From Chitinophaga pinensis (GTDB taxonomy: Bacteria > Bacteroidota > Bacteroidia > AKYH767-A > OLB10): a stretch of DNA of 47,012 nucleotides. The stretch covers positions 1 to 47,012 of the forward strand of contig CALQOD010000008.1 of NCBI GenBank assembly GCA_943332105.1, written 5' to 3'. The position numbers and the translations under genes were made by a program. The first letter of the stretch is position 1; each line of letters opens with the position of its first letter. The notes beneath the pieces are model-generated. The model saw only the letters and a program-made list of their open reading frames with translations. It was not told the origin of the DNA and made no database searches. This document shows, piece after piece, positions 35,170-44,192 of the stretch.

Positions 35170-35778
35170 ATGAAGCCAGAAGATTTAAATACGAACGGAT
35201 ATCAGTTATTTGAACAATTAAGCCATAACGAAATTGGCCTTTTTATTAAACCTTATTTATTTAAAAAAAATCGAGCAATTTACTTTTACTGGATTTTTAA
35301 TTTTTTAGTTTGGGCAGGAATAATTATAGGAATCTTCACTAGTTCTATTGGTCTTGTTAAATCATTTGATTTTTTTTCATTAGGTATTTTGGGGATACTC
35401 CCATTAATTCCAATTCATGAATTGATTCATGGATTGTCTTACAAGCTAGCTGGTGCTCCGACTGTTAACTACAAAGCCAATTTCAAAAAATTTATTTTTT
35501 ATGCAATGGCCGATAAATTTATTACTGATCAAAAAAACTTTGTTCAATTAGCGTTGGCTCCTTTTATCATAATAAATTCAGTCCTGATAATTTCAATCTT
35601 TTTATTTACGGGAATAATATCATTCCTACTAGCAGGAATTCTTTTTATACATACTGCTGGGTGCGCAGGAGATTTTGCATTGGTGAGTTACTTCATCGAA
35701 AATGATGGAAGAAACCTGGTTACCTATGACGATGTATCTAAAGGAGAGTCCTATTTTTATAAAAAGACTGCTTATTAA
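35170..35778 (+). CDS. DUF3267 membrane zinc metallopeptidase-like protein
   Basis: The 202-residue protein has hydrophobic segments at about 38-60, 70-90, 122-150 and 150-170. An HELIH motif (H83, E84, H87) at the end of the second segment and a later HTAGCAGDF (about 163-171) are the pattern of DUF3267 putative zincins. It is presumed to be an inner-membrane protease; no substrate is known. It follows ctaA by 5 nt and may be co-transcribed, though a role in cytochrome assembly is not shown. Confidence 0.82.
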   Translation: MKPEDLNTNGYQLFEQLSHNEIGLFIKPYLFKKNRAIYFYWIFNFLVWAGIIIGIFTSSIGLVKSFDFFSLGILGILPLIPIHELIHGLSYKLAGAPTVNYKANFKKFIFYAMADKFITDQKNFVQLALAPFIIINSVLIISIFLFTGIISFLLAGILFIHTAGCAGDFALVSYFIENDGRNLVTYDDVSKGESYFYKKTAY

Positions 35779-35810
35779 CAATAGTTTACCATTTTCATTC
35801 TTATTTTTTT

Positions 35811-35818
35811 TAATTTCG
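35811..35818 (+). promoter_or_regulatory. Weak -7-like box before the DsbD-like gene
   Basis: TAATTTCG differs from TAnnTTTG at one base and lies 19 nt before the ATG at 35838. No convincing -33. Confidence 0.3.
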
Positions 35819-35837
35819 GACTTCATTCTATTATATT

Positions 35838-37880
35838 ATGAAGAAGTTAATTACCCTATTATTTTTATTTTGCTTTAAATTTATTTCTGTCGATGCTCAA
35901 CTGTTAGAGCCAGTAAAATGGAGTTACATGGTTGAACAAAAGGGGAAAGAAGCAACATTAGTTTTTAAAGCTTCCGTTGATAAAGGGTGGCATATTTACT
36001 CACAATTTATTCCTGATGGCGGACCTATTCCAACTTCATTTACATTTACTCCTGATAACAATTATGCTTTAGTAGGTACTGTGACTGAGCCCAAAGGAGA
36101 AGAAGTTTTTGATTCCAATTTTGAAATCAAATTAAAGTTCTTCGAAAAAGTTGCTGAATTCAGACAAAAGATCAAACTTACTTCTAACAAAGCATTTAAA
36201 CTTAAAGGGGTTGTTGAATCGATGGCTTGCAACGACAGAACCTGCACTCCGCCGAACCCTGTCGATTTTGAGTTCTCTATTACTGGAGAATCCTCTGTCG
36301 GTGTGTTAACTCCTGAAGCATCATCCACCACCACAACAGAAGTTGAAATTGCAAGTACGGCTACTACAGCTGAGGTAATTCCAACCAACTCTAAAATTCC
36401 ACTTCCCTCAAGCGATTTATCCAAGTTAGAACCTGCTTGCGACAATGGAGGCAGATCAGAAGCGGAGGATAAAAGTTACTGGGGAATTTTTTTAGCAGGA
36501 ATGATTGGTGGTATTCTGGCTTTACTTACCCCTTGTGTATTTCCAATGATCCCAATGACGGTTAGCTTCTTCACTAAGAGAAGTCCTACCCGAGCAAAGG
36601 GTATACGCAATGCCGTTATTTATGCGCTTTCAATTATTTTGATATATGTTACTATCGGATTTTTTGTAACTGTTACACTAGGATCTGATGCCTTAAACGA
36701 TTTAGCAAGTAGTGTTTTCTTCAACCTATTATTCTTTGTTATCTTCTTCATTTTCGCTTTATCATTCTTAGGGGCATTTGAAATTACGTTACCGAATTCA
36801 TGGCTAAACAAAGCAGATTCTGCCTCTGAAAAAGGTGGTTTAATAGGAATCTTCTTTATGGCCTTTACGTTGAGTCTTGTCTCTTTCTCTTGTACAGGGC
36901 CAATTATAGGAACTTTGTTAGTTGAAGCAGCTAAAGGATCGAGTTATCTAGGCCCTATTATGGGTATGACAGGATTTTCGTTTGCGCTGGCAATTCCATT
37001 TGCATTATTTGCTGCCTTCCCAGGATGGTTAAACTCATTGCCTAAATCGGGTGGATGGCTAAACAGCGTGAAAGTTGTTTTAGGATTTTTAGAACTAGCT
37101 TTAGCATTGAAGTTTTTATCGAACGTTGATCTGGCTTATCATTGGGGATTCTTAAAGCGTGAATTATTTATCGCTTTATGGATTACTATTTTCGGATTAA
37201 TGTCGCTGTATTTATTAGGCAAAATAAAGTTCTCTCATGATAGCGACTTACCGTTTATCGGAACAACCAGAATCATCTTTGCAATCATCGCTATTGCATT
37301 TACTTTTTATTTAATTCCAGGATTATGGGGAGCTCCTTTACGCTTAATCAGCGGATTCCCACCACCAGAATTTTATAAAGAATGGGAACAACCCAATGCA
37401 AATGCTGAAAACGGAAAAGGAGGCGAATCTTGTCCACATAATTTAAATTGTTATCACGATTACGAAGCAGGAATGGCCTATGCAAAATCGGTTGGCAAAC
37501 CAGTTATGATTGACTTTACAGGGTGGAGTTGTGTTAATTGCCGTAAGATGGAGGACAATGTTTGGTCGCAACCAAAAGTGTTAAAACACCTTTCAGATGA
37601 CTATGTTGTTATTTCACTTTACGTAGATGATAAAACAGAATTACCTGCTAACGAGCAATTCGTAAGTAAGTATAGTGGTAAGAAAATCAGAACTACAGGA
37701 AATAAATGGAGTGATTTAGAAGCTGCAGTATTAAATAAAAATGTACAGCCTTATTATGTATTATTAGATAATGAAGGAAAAATGCTTGCAGAGCCAAAGA
37801 GTTATACGCCTAACGTTGATGAATACACGAAGTTTTTAGAAGAAGGTTTGTGCAGGTTTAAAATCAGAAACAACAAGTAA
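35838..37880 (+). CDS. dsbD: DsbD-like thiol:disulfide interchange protein
   Basis: It relays electrons from the cytoplasm to periplasmic thiols. A signal peptide (1-20) leads to the DsbD-alpha domain with C131 and C136 (ACNDRTC). A Ser/Thr-rich linker (about 150-200) precedes eight membrane helices (about 213-510) holding the redox Cys pair C233 (TPCVFPM) and C352 (FSCTGPI). A C-terminal thioredoxin domain has CVNC (C565-C568). All three redox pairs are present, so it should be functional. Length 680. It ends at a strong terminator. Confidence 0.92.
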   Translation: MKKLITLLFLFCFKFISVDAQLLEPVKWSYMVEQKGKEATLVFKASVDKGWHIYSQFIPDGGPIPTSFTFTPDNNYALVGTVTEPKGEEVFDSNFEIKLKFFEKVAEFRQKIKLTSNKAFKLKGVVESMACNDRTCTPPNPVDFEFSITGESSVGVLTPEASSTTTTEVEIASTATTAEVIPTNSKIPLPSSDLSKLEPACDNGGRSEAEDKSYWGIFLAGMIGGILALLTPCVFPMIPMTVSFFTKRSPTRAKGIRNAVIYALSIILIYVTIGFFVTVTLGSDALNDLASSVFFNLLFFVIFFIFALSFLGAFEITLPNSWLNKADSASEKGGLIGIFFMAFTLSLVSFSCTGPIIGTLLVEAAKGSSYLGPIMGMTGFSFALAIPFALFAAFPGWLNSLPKSGGWLNSVKVVLGFLELALALKFLSNVDLAYHWGFLKRELFIALWITIFGLMSLYLLGKIKFSHDSDLPFIGTTRIIFAIIAIAFTFYLIPGLWGAPLRLISGFPPPEFYKEWEQPNANAENGKGGESCPHNLNCYHDYEAGMAYAKSVGKPVMIDFTGWSCVNCRKMEDNVWSQPKVLKHLSDDYVVISLYVDDKTELPANEQFVSKYSGKKIRTTGNKWSDLEAAVLNKNVQPYYVLLDNEGKMLAEPKSYTPNVDEYTKFLEEGLCRFKIRNNK

Positions 37881-37881
37881 T

Positions 37882-37918
37882 AAAAAAGCCCTGAAGTAAA
37901 TACTACAGGGCTTTTTTG
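37882..37918. terminator. Bidirectional terminator between dsbD and the T9SS protein gene
   Basis: AGCCCTG (37887-37893) and CAGGGCT (37906-37912) pair, extended by six A and six T. The loop holds a further GTA/TAC pair. Works in both directions. Confidence 0.9.
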
Positions 37919-37933
37919 TTGTTATTCAAATTA

Positions 37934-39598
37934 TTATTTAATCTGAATAGACTGATTCGTATATCCATCAGGAGTTAAAACTTTTACTTGATAAACTCCA
38001 GCGGTTAATCCTGTTAAATCGATTGTTGTGCTTTTTAGTGGCATATCCATTTCTACATGATGAACTCTTTGACCTGTGATTGAATAAACTTCAATTTCAT
38101 TCATGTAATTACCCTCTGGTAATTCAATATTCACTTGGCCTGTTGTTGGATTAGGATAAAGCAAAAAGCTAAATGGAGCTTTTACTTCTTGAAATCCTGT
38201 TGTAAAACCATTCAAACGGCCAATATACGTTCCGATATTAGTTGGTAAAGAATTCACAGGATTCAATGAACCCAATGTCATAGCCCCAAAGAAATTCCCC
38301 ATTAAATAACAATAGCCATTATTATCACTTAAAATTGCTTTCGGACGATCATCGCTAGTATTAGCAGCTTTAACTGCCCAAAGAATTTTTCCTGCAGGAT
38401 TATATTTTGCTGCGAATCCATCAGCACCGCCCGAGTTAGTTAAATTCATTGGCGTACCACTAGTAGTTGTTAATGTAACTGTTGAATTATTATAGTAACC
38501 ACATAAATAAATATAGCCATTATTAACTACTTCCATAGATGTAGTTATATCATCAGAAGCTCCACCTTGTTTGCAAGCCCATAGACCCCAACCAGCTGAA
38601 TTCAATTTGGCTACAAATCCATCGCTATAAGTATTTCCTCCATTAGATGTTATACTTGCAGGTCCTCCAAAACTAACCGTACCTAAGAAACTACCTGAAA
38701 TGTAAATATTTCCATAGTTATCATAACCTATACAAGTAGCCTGATCTGTAGAAGTTGAGCCAAATCTTTTTGCAAGGTCAAAACTTCCTGATGCCGTAAG
38801 ACGTGTTACCAACATATCATCAGCAGAACCACTACCTGTTAAATTAGTAGAACCAAAACTTGCTGAAGCCCCTCTTACTGCTCCACTAGCATATACATTT
38901 GTTGAAGAGGCTGAAACTCCATAAAAATAATCTTCATCAGCGCCACCACCAGTTGCAGCCCATAGTGCTGTTCCGGCAGTGTCAAATGCAATTACCATCG
39001 CATCTGTACTTCCTGCGTTACTAGTAGGAACAGTAACAGAACCAGCATTAAATGTTCCTGAATAAGATCCAGCAACATAAATGTTATTTCCATTAATTGC
39101 AATTGCGTTAAAGGCTTGTGGTGTAGCAGAGCCGAACGACTTGACCCAAATGACATTACCGCTAGGATCCAGTTTAATGATATAACCATCTTTATCACCT
39201 GCAGAATAATAATTAATTCCGTTAATTGTCATTCCAAAAGAATATGAACCTGCTAAATAACTATTTCCTGCGCCATCCATCACAATTCCACCTGGGAACA
39301 TAATGTTTGACATTCCGCCAAATCCTTTTGCCCATACGGGAGTACCTGATTGATCAAACTTTGTAGCGTATAAATCAATTGTACCTGTAACGGGTATATT
39401 AGCTGCTCCAAATGGCGCATTTGCATCAAACTGTCCTGATACAATTATCCCCCCTGTAGCGTCTTTGACAGCAGTCACTTTTGCGTCATTGTCCAAACGA
39501 GCACCTACGGATTTGGCCCATACCCATGCTGGTGTTTGTGCATACAATACATTAGTGCATAATAATACCAATGCAACAACTAGTAAATTTTTTCTCAT
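37934..39598 (-). CDS. T9SS-secreted beta-propeller/SBBP-repeat protein
   Basis: A signal peptide (1-20, cut at YA/Q) and a C-terminal Por/T9SS type A sorting domain (about the last 75 residues: LYPNPTTGQVNIEL ... GVYQVKVL) mark a cell-surface or secreted protein. Between them lie about eight repeats containing DxxGNxYxxG and xAKxxxxG patterns, the SBBP-type blades of a beta-propeller. Function unknown, possibly adhesion. The start at 39598 is chosen over 39646 because a -7 box lies at 39644-39651, so the longer start would be upstream of transcription. Confidence 0.88.
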   Translation of the reverse strand: MRKNLLVVALVLLCTNVLYAQTPAWVWAKSVGARLDNDAKVTAVKDATGGIIVSGQFDANAPFGAANIPVTGTIDLYATKFDQSGTPVWAKGFGGMSNIMFPGGIVMDGAGNSYLAGSYSFGMTINGINYYSAGDKDGYIIKLDPSGNVIWVKSFGSATPQAFNAIAINGNNIYVAGSYSGTFNAGSVTVPTSNAGSTDAMVIAFDTAGTALWAATGGGADEDYFYGVSASSTNVYASGAVRGASASFGSTNLTGSGSADDMLVTRLTASGSFDLAKRFGSTSTDQATCIGYDNYGNIYISGSFLGTVSFGGPASITSNGGNTYSDGFVAKLNSAGWGLWACKQGGASDDITTSMEVVNNGYIYLCGYYNNSTVTLTTTSGTPMNLTNSGGADGFAAKYNPAGKILWAVKAANTSDDRPKAILSDNNGYCYLMGNFFGAMTLGSLNPVNSLPTNIGTYIGRLNGFTTGFQEVKAPFSFLLYPNPTTGQVNIELPEGNYMNEIEVYSITGQRVHHVEMDMPLKSTTIDLTGLTAGVYQVKVLTPDGYTNQSIQIK

Positions 39599-39643
39599 AG
39601 TAGTTAATGTAACGGGTTGTGTAGTTCTGTGTTTTCTGTTCAT

Positions 39644-39651
39644 CAAAAATA
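39644..39651 (-). promoter_or_regulatory. -7 box for the T9SS protein gene
   Basis: On the minus strand TATTTTTG matches TAnnTTTG exactly. It overlaps the alternative ATG at 39646 and leaves a leader of about 40 nt to the chosen start. Confidence 0.55.
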
Positions 39652-39703
39652 AAAAAATATTGATTAATAACGTCTTTATTTTTCAATAATACCATTTGCA
39701 TTT

Positions 39704-41110
39704 TTAAATGTGAATAGCTCTGTTATCCGTTGCTGCTAAGCAAGCTTCTTTAAATGCCTCCGTATAGGTTGGATGTGCATGACTCATTCTAGCTATATCC
39801 TCTGCCGAAGCTCGGTATTCCATTGCTACAACCGCCTCTGCGATTAAATCGGCACAACGTGGGCCAATCATATGCACCCCTAAAATCTCATCAGTTTCTT
39901 TATCTGCCAACACTTTGATAAATCCATCCAAGTCCATACTCGCACGCGCTCTTCCACTAGCTTTAAATGGAAATAGTCCCGACTTATACGATTTCCCCTG
40001 TGCTTTTAATTCTTCTTCTGTATGACCAACAGCAGCTACCTCTGGCCAAGTGTAAACCACACCCGGAATTAAAAGATAGTTGATATGTGGTTTTTGTCCT
40101 GCGATCACCTCTGCCACAAAAGTTCCTTCCTCCTCTGCTTTATGTGCCAACATAGCCCCTTTAACAACATCACCAATAGCATAAATACCTTTAGCGGCTG
40201 TTTGCAAACGCTCATCAACAATAATTCTTCCTCGCTCATCTTTAGCAATACCCGCATTCTCTAATCCTAAATTCTCCGTGTAAGGAGAACGACCAACACA
40301 CACTAAACAATAATCTCCTGTTAGCTCTAACTCTTTACCGTCTTTATTAGCAGTTGCTTTTAGTTTCACATTCTTACCTTTTACTTCTGCGCCACTTACT
40401 GCGTGCGATAAATAAAACTCAACACCTGTTTTAGCCAAGACTTTTTGTAATTCTTTTCCCAATGATTTATCCATTGTAGGAATGATTGAATCAGCGTATT
40501 CAACCACACTAACTTTTGCGCCTAGCCGTGCATATACACTTCCTAATTCTAATCCGATTACACCTCCACCAATAATCAATAAATGTTTCGGAATTTCTTT
40601 AAGTTTTAATGCTTCCGTTGAGGTAATTATGCGTTGCTTATCGATGGTAACACCTTTTAAATTGGAAGGTTTTGAGCCGGTAGCGATAATTGTATTTTCA
40701 GATGTAATAGTTTCGATACTTCCATCTTCTTTTTTAATATTGATTGTTTTCGTATCAACAAAAGAGGCAAACCCATGAATCACATCTACTTTGTTTTTCT
40801 TCATCAAAAAGCGAATACCTTGTACCGTTTGCATTATCACATCATCTTTGCGTTGAATCATCTGCGCAAAGTTTATCGATAAGCCATTAACATCAATGCC
40901 ATGCTCTTTAAACTGATGCGCTGCCTGATAATAATGTTCTGATGAATCTAACAAAGCTTTTGAAGGAATACATCCTACATTTAAACAGGTTCCACCTAAG
41001 GAATTATATTTTTCGATTAACGCTGTTTTCTTTCCTAATTGTGCTAAACGAATTGCTGCTACGTAGCCACCTGGGCCTGCACCAATTACGACTGCATCAT
41101 ATGAAGCCAT
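39704..41110 (-). CDS. lpd: Dihydrolipoyl dehydrogenase
   Basis: The E3 flavoprotein of pyruvate and 2-oxoglutarate dehydrogenase complexes; it re-oxidises dihydrolipoamide with NAD+. FAD loop VIGAGPGGYVAA (8-19), redox disulfide C42/C47 in GGTCLNVGCIPSKALL, NAD loop IIGGGVIGLELGS (about 180-192), and the C-terminal H446/E451 pair in AHPTYTEAFKEA are all intact. Length 468. It has its own strong promoter and is not beside E1/E2 genes. Confidence 0.96.
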   Translation of the reverse strand: MASYDAVVIGAGPGGYVAAIRLAQLGKKTALIEKYNSLGGTCLNVGCIPSKALLDSSEHYYQAAHQFKEHGIDVNGLSINFAQMIQRKDDVIMQTVQGIRFLMKKNKVDVIHGFASFVDTKTINIKKEDGSIETITSENTIIATGSKPSNLKGVTIDKQRIITSTEALKLKEIPKHLLIIGGGVIGLELGSVYARLGAKVSVVEYADSIIPTMDKSLGKELQKVLAKTGVEFYLSHAVSGAEVKGKNVKLKATANKDGKELELTGDYCLVCVGRSPYTENLGLENAGIAKDERGRIIVDERLQTAAKGIYAIGDVVKGAMLAHKAEEEGTFVAEVIAGQKPHINYLLIPGVVYTWPEVAAVGHTEEELKAQGKSYKSGLFPFKASGRARASMDLDGFIKVLADKETDEILGVHMIGPRCADLIAEAVVAMEYRASAEDIARMSHAHPTYTEAFKEACLAATDNRAIHI

Positions 41111-41135
41111 TCAGATTGATTTTATTGATTGCCCG

Positions 41136-41168
41136 CAAATTTACAAGTAATTCGAATGTAAAAGCAAA
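41136..41168 (-). promoter_or_regulatory. Consensus promoter of lpd
   Basis: On the minus strand TTTG (41165-41168), 21 nt, TAAATTTG (41136-41143): both boxes and spacing fit the Bacteroidota consensus. Leader about 20 nt. Confidence 0.75.
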
Positions 41169-41191
41169 GAAAAAGTGATTAAATACCTGCC

Positions 41192-42808
41192 CTATCGCTG
41201 CTTAAAAACACCAATAGGGAAGTATGAAAGGATGGTTATAATCATTAGTAATCCAACGATTAAACATGCTATGCGTCCTAAATAATCGCCATGCCTTGTA
41301 TAAAATGTTTGTCCGTCATGAATTATTACCTCTTTACTAATAACGTCATCTGTCCACCATTTCGTAGCATCCGAGATTTCTCCTTTTGAGTTGATAAAAC
41401 AAGAGATGCCTGTATTGGCAGAGCGGACAATATTCTTACGCGTTTCGATAGCTCTTAGACGTGCATACTGACAATGCTGTTTATGACCAGGTGTATTTTC
41501 CCACCATCCATCGTTAGTCATGATACAAATCAAGTTTGCTCCCTGACGAACATACTCTCCTACATACTCTCCATAAATTGATTCGTAACAAATAACTGGA
41601 GCTGTAATTACTCCATCGCCTATTGGTAAAATTGTAGGCACTTTCTTGCTCCCTAAACTACCTGCTGTCCCACCCAAATCAATTGCGTACTTTTCGAAAT
41701 ATCCGAAGAAAGCAGGGAATGGCATCTTCTCCACGCCTGGTACTAATTTCGATTTATAATGCATTGGGAAATTGGTACTATCATAAAAATCTGTAGCAGC
41801 ATTGTATGCATCATAATATGCTTCCCCATTCGAAATCTGTCGCGCGGTGGCCGACTTCTTCGCAGGATTCATGTACAACTCCAAAGCAGTAAATCCCGAT
41901 AAAAAGTGAACGCCCTTATGCTTTTTCGCAAAATCCATAAATGGTAATATGCTCGGATGCACCGGAACATCATTCAACCAGATAGCATCTGGAATTGCAG
42001 TTTCAGGAGCTACAACTAATTTTGTTTTAGGAGTGATTTTACTTTCTGCTAAACGAATGATTTTATTCACCTGTTCGTCGCTCGACATGCCCGAAAACTT
42101 TTCGTTATAGGGATCAATATTGGGTTGCACTACTACTACCTCAATCGATTTCCCTGTATCATCAACATTCGTTTTAATGATGAATGAAATTAGAATTGGG
42201 AAAATAATAATGCAAGATATTAATGCGATATTTTTCTTCGTTCTGAAATCCGCCTTGCTGATTAGCTGAAATAAAAGAATATTTACGATTAAAATCCACA
42301 ATGTGCCGCCTAACGTTCCTGTATATTCATACCACTGAACCATATCTGCCCACGCAGCAAATCCATTTCCCAAATTCAACCAGGGCCACGATAAATCCCA
42401 GTCCATGTGCAAATACTCAAAGGCTGTCCACCCTACTAACAGCGTGGCATATCCGAAGAAATCGCCCAGCTTTTTATGGACCCAATGGAAAAGTCCAAAT
42501 ACAGAAGCCATTAATAACGAGTTTGCTAAAACTGCTCCGACCATTCCTCCACCGCTAGCAAAGTAAATCCACCACGTAGTTGCGAGGTTAAACAAGATAA
42601 AAGCTAAATACGTCCAACGAAACAAACGCACTTTTAAACCTACACGTTTTTGCTCCAACACATTTTTTTCAAGCCAAAGCAATGGCAACCATGCAATAAA
42701 TAAAAGAGGGGCAAATCCACCAGCAGGCCAAGCCATCCACATGACTAATGCGAAGAGCAATACGCTACTAATTTTATGTTTGATTGTAAAGTTGGAAACT
42801 TGCATCAC
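41192..42808 (-). CDS. lnt: Apolipoprotein N-acyltransferase
   Basis: Lnt adds the third acyl chain to lipoproteins at the inner membrane. About eight hydrophobic segments in residues 1-215 lead to a carbon-nitrogen hydrolase domain with the catalytic Glu (E269, VAPETAIP), Lys (K352 or K354, YKSKLVPG) and Cys (C407, VICYES). One last membrane helix ends the protein. Length 538 is normal. It follows the GT-C-like gene by 14 nt on the same strand. A second Met at codon 2 is an equally good start. Confidence 0.92.
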   Translation of the reverse strand: MMQVSNFTIKHKISSVLLFALVMWMAWPAGGFAPLLFIAWLPLLWLEKNVLEQKRVGLKVRLFRWTYLAFILFNLATTWWIYFASGGGMVGAVLANSLLMASVFGLFHWVHKKLGDFFGYATLLVGWTAFEYLHMDWDLSWPWLNLGNGFAAWADMVQWYEYTGTLGGTLWILIVNILLFQLISKADFRTKKNIALISCIIIFPILISFIIKTNVDDTGKSIEVVVVQPNIDPYNEKFSGMSSDEQVNKIIRLAESKITPKTKLVVAPETAIPDAIWLNDVPVHPSILPFMDFAKKHKGVHFLSGFTALELYMNPAKKSATARQISNGEAYYDAYNAATDFYDSTNFPMHYKSKLVPGVEKMPFPAFFGYFEKYAIDLGGTAGSLGSKKVPTILPIGDGVITAPVICYESIYGEYVGEYVRQGANLICIMTNDGWWENTPGHKQHCQYARLRAIETRKNIVRSANTGISCFINSKGEISDATKWWTDDVISKEVIIHDGQTFYTRHGDYLGRIACLIVGLLMIITILSYFPIGVFKQR

Positions 42809-42822
42809 ACTGCAAATTTAAC

Positions 42823-44124
42823 TTATTCTACGTATGTAGCAGCAGATTTCCTTTTGATGGATATTTCGTGCGCGACAACACAAAAGATAGCCATAAGCAC
42901 AGGGAAAACGGGCAAACGAAAACGTGTACTTGCCGAAGGCCCGGTGACAATCGCAAAATAAATCACAATACTCGCAACACATCCACGAAGTGAATAAGAA
43001 ATATGCCGAGAGAAAATAAATTTCACGAAGGCAAGTAAAATAACAAATCCTATAAGTGAGCAAGCCAACAGATAGGCATAATAAGAAATAGACATTAATC
43101 GAGAATCAGGTCGGAAGGCTTTAATAACATTTGAATCTCCGAAGGAAAACGCTTCTAAATCCCACCGCGGATGCCCGACAAAAAATCGAAACATACCCGA
43201 CAATTCCGCTTTGATAGCACTCATCGGATGATTGAATAATACCTCTTTGTTAAAGTCATCAATACGATGAAATTTTTCAGTAAACGGTAAAGTATCAATG
43301 CTGTTTTGAAATTCACTGATTGTTTTAACAGCCTCCTCCTCGTTAAATACATCTTTGAGAATTGCATACGAGTTATAGTTAATCATTAATTTTCGCTGGA
43401 TGCTTGAAAACTCCCAGATGCCTGTTTTCGCGTGACTGTATCCCATAAACAACGCGATTGTTGTGAATGGAATTACGAAAGTGATTAATGCAATCAGCTT
43501 AACTTTTTTATTGAAAAAATGAATCAGAAAACTAACCATTGCAACAAAAGGAAACAACCACATAACAGGCTTTATCGCCATTGCAATAGCTACACTCCAT
43601 TGCGACCACCACAGGTCTTTCATCTGACTGTATTTTATTAATCGTGCAATAAAATAAATAGATAACAAGACAAACAACTGCAAAAGTATTTCCGACATCA
43701 CCATGTTACAATAAACAAACTGCGAAGGAAAAAACACTAACGGTATCAATAACCATAAACGATTCCATTCTCCTCCTAAAAACAGTTTGACAAATTGAAC
43801 GGATATGAATATAGTTAGTAAACTAATCCCGAGTTGTATAAAGAGTAACAGATAAATATTATTAAGCGCAATATCCACATTCAACAACGACAAGAATGCG
43901 CCATAAGCTGGCGGTCGTTGGTTGTACAAAGCAGGATTAATTTCTTGCGTTAAATCACCGGCATACCAACTGCCAACAGACTTTAAATTCTGCGATTGCC
44001 ATAAATATTCTAATGAATCTTTGGTAGCGAAATTTTTCTTTTGAATAGCTAGACCAAAAAATGCCAGATGAATCATTATCAAAACTGACCAAAACCAAAA
44101 TTTACTCGACCTAATCATCTTCAT
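42823..44124 (-). CDS. Polytopic membrane protein, possible GT-C glycosyltransferase
   Basis: 433 residues with about ten predicted membrane helices and an early acidic loop (KDSLEYLWQSQNL, about 35-47) after the first helix, then NQRPPAYGAFLS. This layout resembles GT-C/GT39 enzymes (PMT/ArnT type), which use polyprenyl-linked sugars, but the Asp-Glu/Asp-Asp signature is not clear, so this is only a suggestion. It sits 14 nt upstream of lnt. Acidic motif and position hint at envelope glycan or lipid modification. Confidence 0.6.
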   Translation of the reverse strand: MKMIRSSKFWFWSVLIMIHLAFFGLAIQKKNFATKDSLEYLWQSQNLKSVGSWYAGDLTQEINPALYNQRPPAYGAFLSLLNVDIALNNIYLLLFIQLGISLLTIFISVQFVKLFLGGEWNRLWLLIPLVFFPSQFVYCNMVMSEILLQLFVLLSIYFIARLIKYSQMKDLWWSQWSVAIAMAIKPVMWLFPFVAMVSFLIHFFNKKVKLIALITFVIPFTTIALFMGYSHAKTGIWEFSSIQRKLMINYNSYAILKDVFNEEEAVKTISEFQNSIDTLPFTEKFHRIDDFNKEVLFNHPMSAIKAELSGMFRFFVGHPRWDLEAFSFGDSNVIKAFRPDSRLMSISYYAYLLACSLIGFVILLAFVKFIFSRHISYSLRGCVASIVIYFAIVTGPSASTRFRLPVFPVLMAIFCVVAHEISIKRKSAATYVE

Positions 44125-44192
44125 TGCTAGTGTGAAGTTAATAAAACACCTAGTATCACAAAAAGTTATAGATATTTTCAGATATTTAGCTC

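Noticed and set aside
39599-39646. Longer start for the T9SS protein
   Set aside because: The -7 box overlaps this start, so it would not be transcribed; the internal Met gives a regular signal peptide.
42818-43063. 81-codon minus-strand frame inside the GT-C-like gene
   Set aside because: It lies in another frame of the same strand as a longer, membrane-helix-rich gene; Cys/Tyr-rich composition is typical of shadow frames.
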